In this document: in pieces, positions 62,840 through 64,000 of the stretch
Layout of the letters: every line of letters begins with the position of its first letter
Position numbering within the stretch: the first letter of the stretch is position 1
NCBI GenBank assembly: GCA_040878395.1
Contig: JBBDMI010000010.1
Span: 36,261 to 100,260, forward strand
Source of the DNA: Candidatus Dependentiae bacterium
GTDB taxonomy: Bacteria; Babelota; Babeliae; Babelales; Vermiphilaceae
DNA: 64,000 bases
Direction of reading: 5' to 3'
The notes under the pieces: generated by a model
The model's database searches: none
The model's input: the letters and a program-made list of their open reading frames with translations, nothing else
What the model was told of the DNA's origin: nothing
Made by a program: the position numbers and the translations under genes

Positions 62840-63406
62840 TTAACTCAATAACGTAAAAAAGAAACTGTCTGCTTGTGAATCTTTTTTTATTTTACCTTCG
62901 GCAAGAAACATTCTGCTATCATGCGGACGGACCATTTTTTTTATTGATTCAATATCATTACCATAACAAAACGGCATTGCAGTTTCTTCATCAAAAGCAA
63001 CGAACTGCTTACCCTGGTTATAAAAAGGTTCAATATAAAATGAACCATCTAATAATAACAGTTCAAAGCCTTCATCTTGCAGTCGCTCATCTATAGCCTG
63101 TATATTAATATTTTTTTTGCTCACATCATAGGCAAAACGAATATATCCCTGTTCATACTCAGTGCCGCTCATAATAAAATCTGCATATTGAACGCCATCT
63201 AATGCAGTAAATACATCAACTACATCTTGTGCACATAATGCACACTCTATACCTTCAATCTGAGCTTCAAATTGACGCAATACCGCAACATGATTATCAT
63301 CACTGCTTTTATCAACTATTTTTGAAGATTTAGAATCAACTTTCTTTGCACAGCCTGAAGACAAAAGAAGCATTAATAAACTAACCAATATCTTATTATT
63401 TAACAT
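62840..63406 (-). CDS. Lipoprotein with heavy-metal-associated-like domain
   Basis: 188 residues. Lipobox LLSSGC, lipidated Cys at 19. Residues about 45-115 resemble the HMA fold: FEAQIEGIECALCAQDVVDV with C55 and C58 as the metal pair, then RFAYDVSKKNINIQAIDERL and a GFELL end. The spacing CALC replaces the usual C-x-x-C with two residues between cysteines (same spacing). It could bind copper or a similar ion at the periplasmic face. The C-terminal 70 residues are unassigned. Confidence 0.7.
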   Translation of the reverse strand: MLNNKILVSLLMLLLSSGCAKKVDSKSSKIVDKSSDDNHVAVLRQFEAQIEGIECALCAQDVVDVFTALDGVQYADFIMSGTEYEQGYIRFAYDVSKKNINIQAIDERLQDEGFELLLLDGSFYIEPFYNQGKQFVAFDEETAMPFCYGNDIESIKKMVRPHDSRMFLAEGKIKKDSQADSFFFTLLS

Positions 63407-63556
63407 ATAAATTTTAAATCCCTCAATTAAAAGTTAAATCAACAATGTGTCATATATGTTAACTCTCTATAAAAAATGATCATATCAAAAAATAGAAAAA
63501 ATACGACTGAATAAATGTTTTGATTAGCCTAAAATCATTAAGCCCTTTTTTCTACC

Positions 63557-63585
63557 TTGACAAGATATGTGTGCAATGATAGGAT
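63557..63585 (+). promoter_or_regulatory. Promoter of a candidate small RNA
   Basis: TTGACA (63557-63562), a 17-bp spacer and TAGGAT (63580-63585). No gene follows on this strand within 100 bp. Confidence 0.5.
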
Positions 63586-63591
63586 GCTTTT

Positions 63592-63706
63592 GCAATTAAT
63601 TGTAGATAAAATAGAAATAAAATGTCCCTAAATGAACAATACTTAATTTGTATTGTTCACCCCCCTAACCCTTCAGCTTTTTTAAAAGTTGAAGGGCTTT
63701 TTTTTG
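63592..63706 (+). ncRNA. Candidate small RNA of about 115 nt
   Basis: Between the promoter at 63557-63585 and an intrinsic terminator. It contains a first hairpin (GAACAATAC/GTATTGTTC) and ends in the second, terminator hairpin. No conserved 6S, SRP, tmRNA or RNase P signature was seen. The 37-codon frame across it looks like chance. Confidence 0.4.
63668..63706 (+). terminator. Intrinsic terminator of the candidate small RNA
   Basis: CCCTTCAGCTTTT pairs with AAAAGTTGAAGGG (one wobble) and is followed by C and eight T residues. Confidence 0.7.
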
Positions 63707-63751
63707 CCCAATTTTTTTTCGTAAAATCGATCTAAAAGATAACTGTATAAC

Positions 63752-63857
63752 GTGAGTTCGAAAATACAAAATACCTGAAATAAAGCAATATTACGATCAG
63801 GGATATGCACAATAAAAGTATTCCTTTTTGTCATTCCCGGCTTGAACGGGAATCCAG
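63752..63857 (+). repeat. Dispersed repeat, copy 2
   Basis: Direct partner of 46488-46610. Shares CTGAAATAAAGCAATATTA and TTGTCATTCCCGGCTTGAAC. Confidence 0.75.
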
Positions 63858-63946
63858 GTCATTTTTACTTTCAAAAAAAAAGAGTAAACAAAACGTACAT
63901 TCATCTTTAATTATAAGTATTCATCGCCTGGATCCCCGTTCAAGCC
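63839..63946. repeat. Short element with 20-bp inverted ends
   Basis: GGCTTGAACGGGAATCCAGG (63839-63858) is complementary at 19 of 20 positions to CCTGGATCCCCGTTCAAGCC (63927-63946). CTATGCATTACCCACAT follows, as at 46116. The remaining bases to the window end hold no gene that I can support. Confidence 0.6.
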
Positions 63947-64000
63947 CTATGCATTACCCACATCTTTTGTAATGCTTTAAATAATTATTTTAAACAGGTT

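Noticed and set aside
63643..63720. Short frame over the candidate small RNA terminator
   Set aside because: It reads through hairpin and T run, giving a low-complexity product.

Overview
The window is AT-rich bacterial chromosome with densely packed genes. The likely source is an obligate intracellular or host-associated bacterium with a Gram-negative envelope, and the best fit is Candidatus Dependentiae (TM6). This is an inference from several features read together: a very high share of short proteins with N-terminal signal peptides, a family of cysteine-rich beta-barrel-like proteins, an OmpA/Pal-type lipoprotein, an ankyrin protein, an archaeal/rickettsial-type valyl-tRNA synthetase, a stripped-down ftsQ-ftsA-ftsZ cluster, and no biosynthetic operons. 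I could not run a search to confirm the phylum.

Layout. 0-7.6 kb: 5' part of hisS, a barrel-like outer-membrane protein, galE and exported proteins of unknown function. 7.6-8.3 kb: a mosaic of intergenic repeats. 8.3-17.1 kb: secA, pgeF, two unknown exported proteins and ftsZ-ftsA-ftsQ. 17.1-24 kb: a frame-disrupted exported gene coupled to a 33-residue membrane ORF, rlmB, an exported Hsp20-like protein, alr preceded by a decayed partial copy of itself, a paralogous exported pair and a WD40-like exported protein with an acidic tail. 24-31 kb: a second barrel-like protein, tandem coiled-coil paralogues, truB, tyrS and a site-2-protease homologue that has lost its catalytic residues. 31-36 kb: a TMTC-like membrane/TPR protein, an ankyrin protein, an intact ISAs1-family insertion sequence with inverted repeats and a 9-bp target duplication, and pseudogene fragments. 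36-40 kb: valS, then a GIY-YIG nuclease gene bracketed by two nearly identical 250-bp elements with 45-bp terminal inverted repeats, then ybeY. 41-46 kb: an AGCS symporter, ruvA, tRNA-Gly, a jag-like gene and mnmE. 46-47.3 kb: a second repeat-rich region. 47-51 kb: pal-like gene, rng and gatB. 51.5-63.4 kb: exported versions of normally cytosolic enzymes (pyruvate-phosphate-dikinase-like, two amidohydrolases, RecJ, glutamine synthetase) and a heavy-metal-domain lipoprotein. 63.4-64 kb: a candidate small RNA and more repeats.

How it fits together. The housekeeping genes cover translation (hisS, tyrS, valS, gatB, truB, mnmE, rlmB, ybeY, rng), secretion (secA) and division (ftsQAZ). They are interleaved with a large exported proteome whose members show paralogy and decay. 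The two most unusual observations are the GIY-YIG gene flanked by long-TIR elements, which looks like a small mobile unit, and the series of complete or near-complete cytosolic enzymes carrying signal peptides, which suggests chemistry outside the cytoplasm, perhaps in the periplasm or the host.
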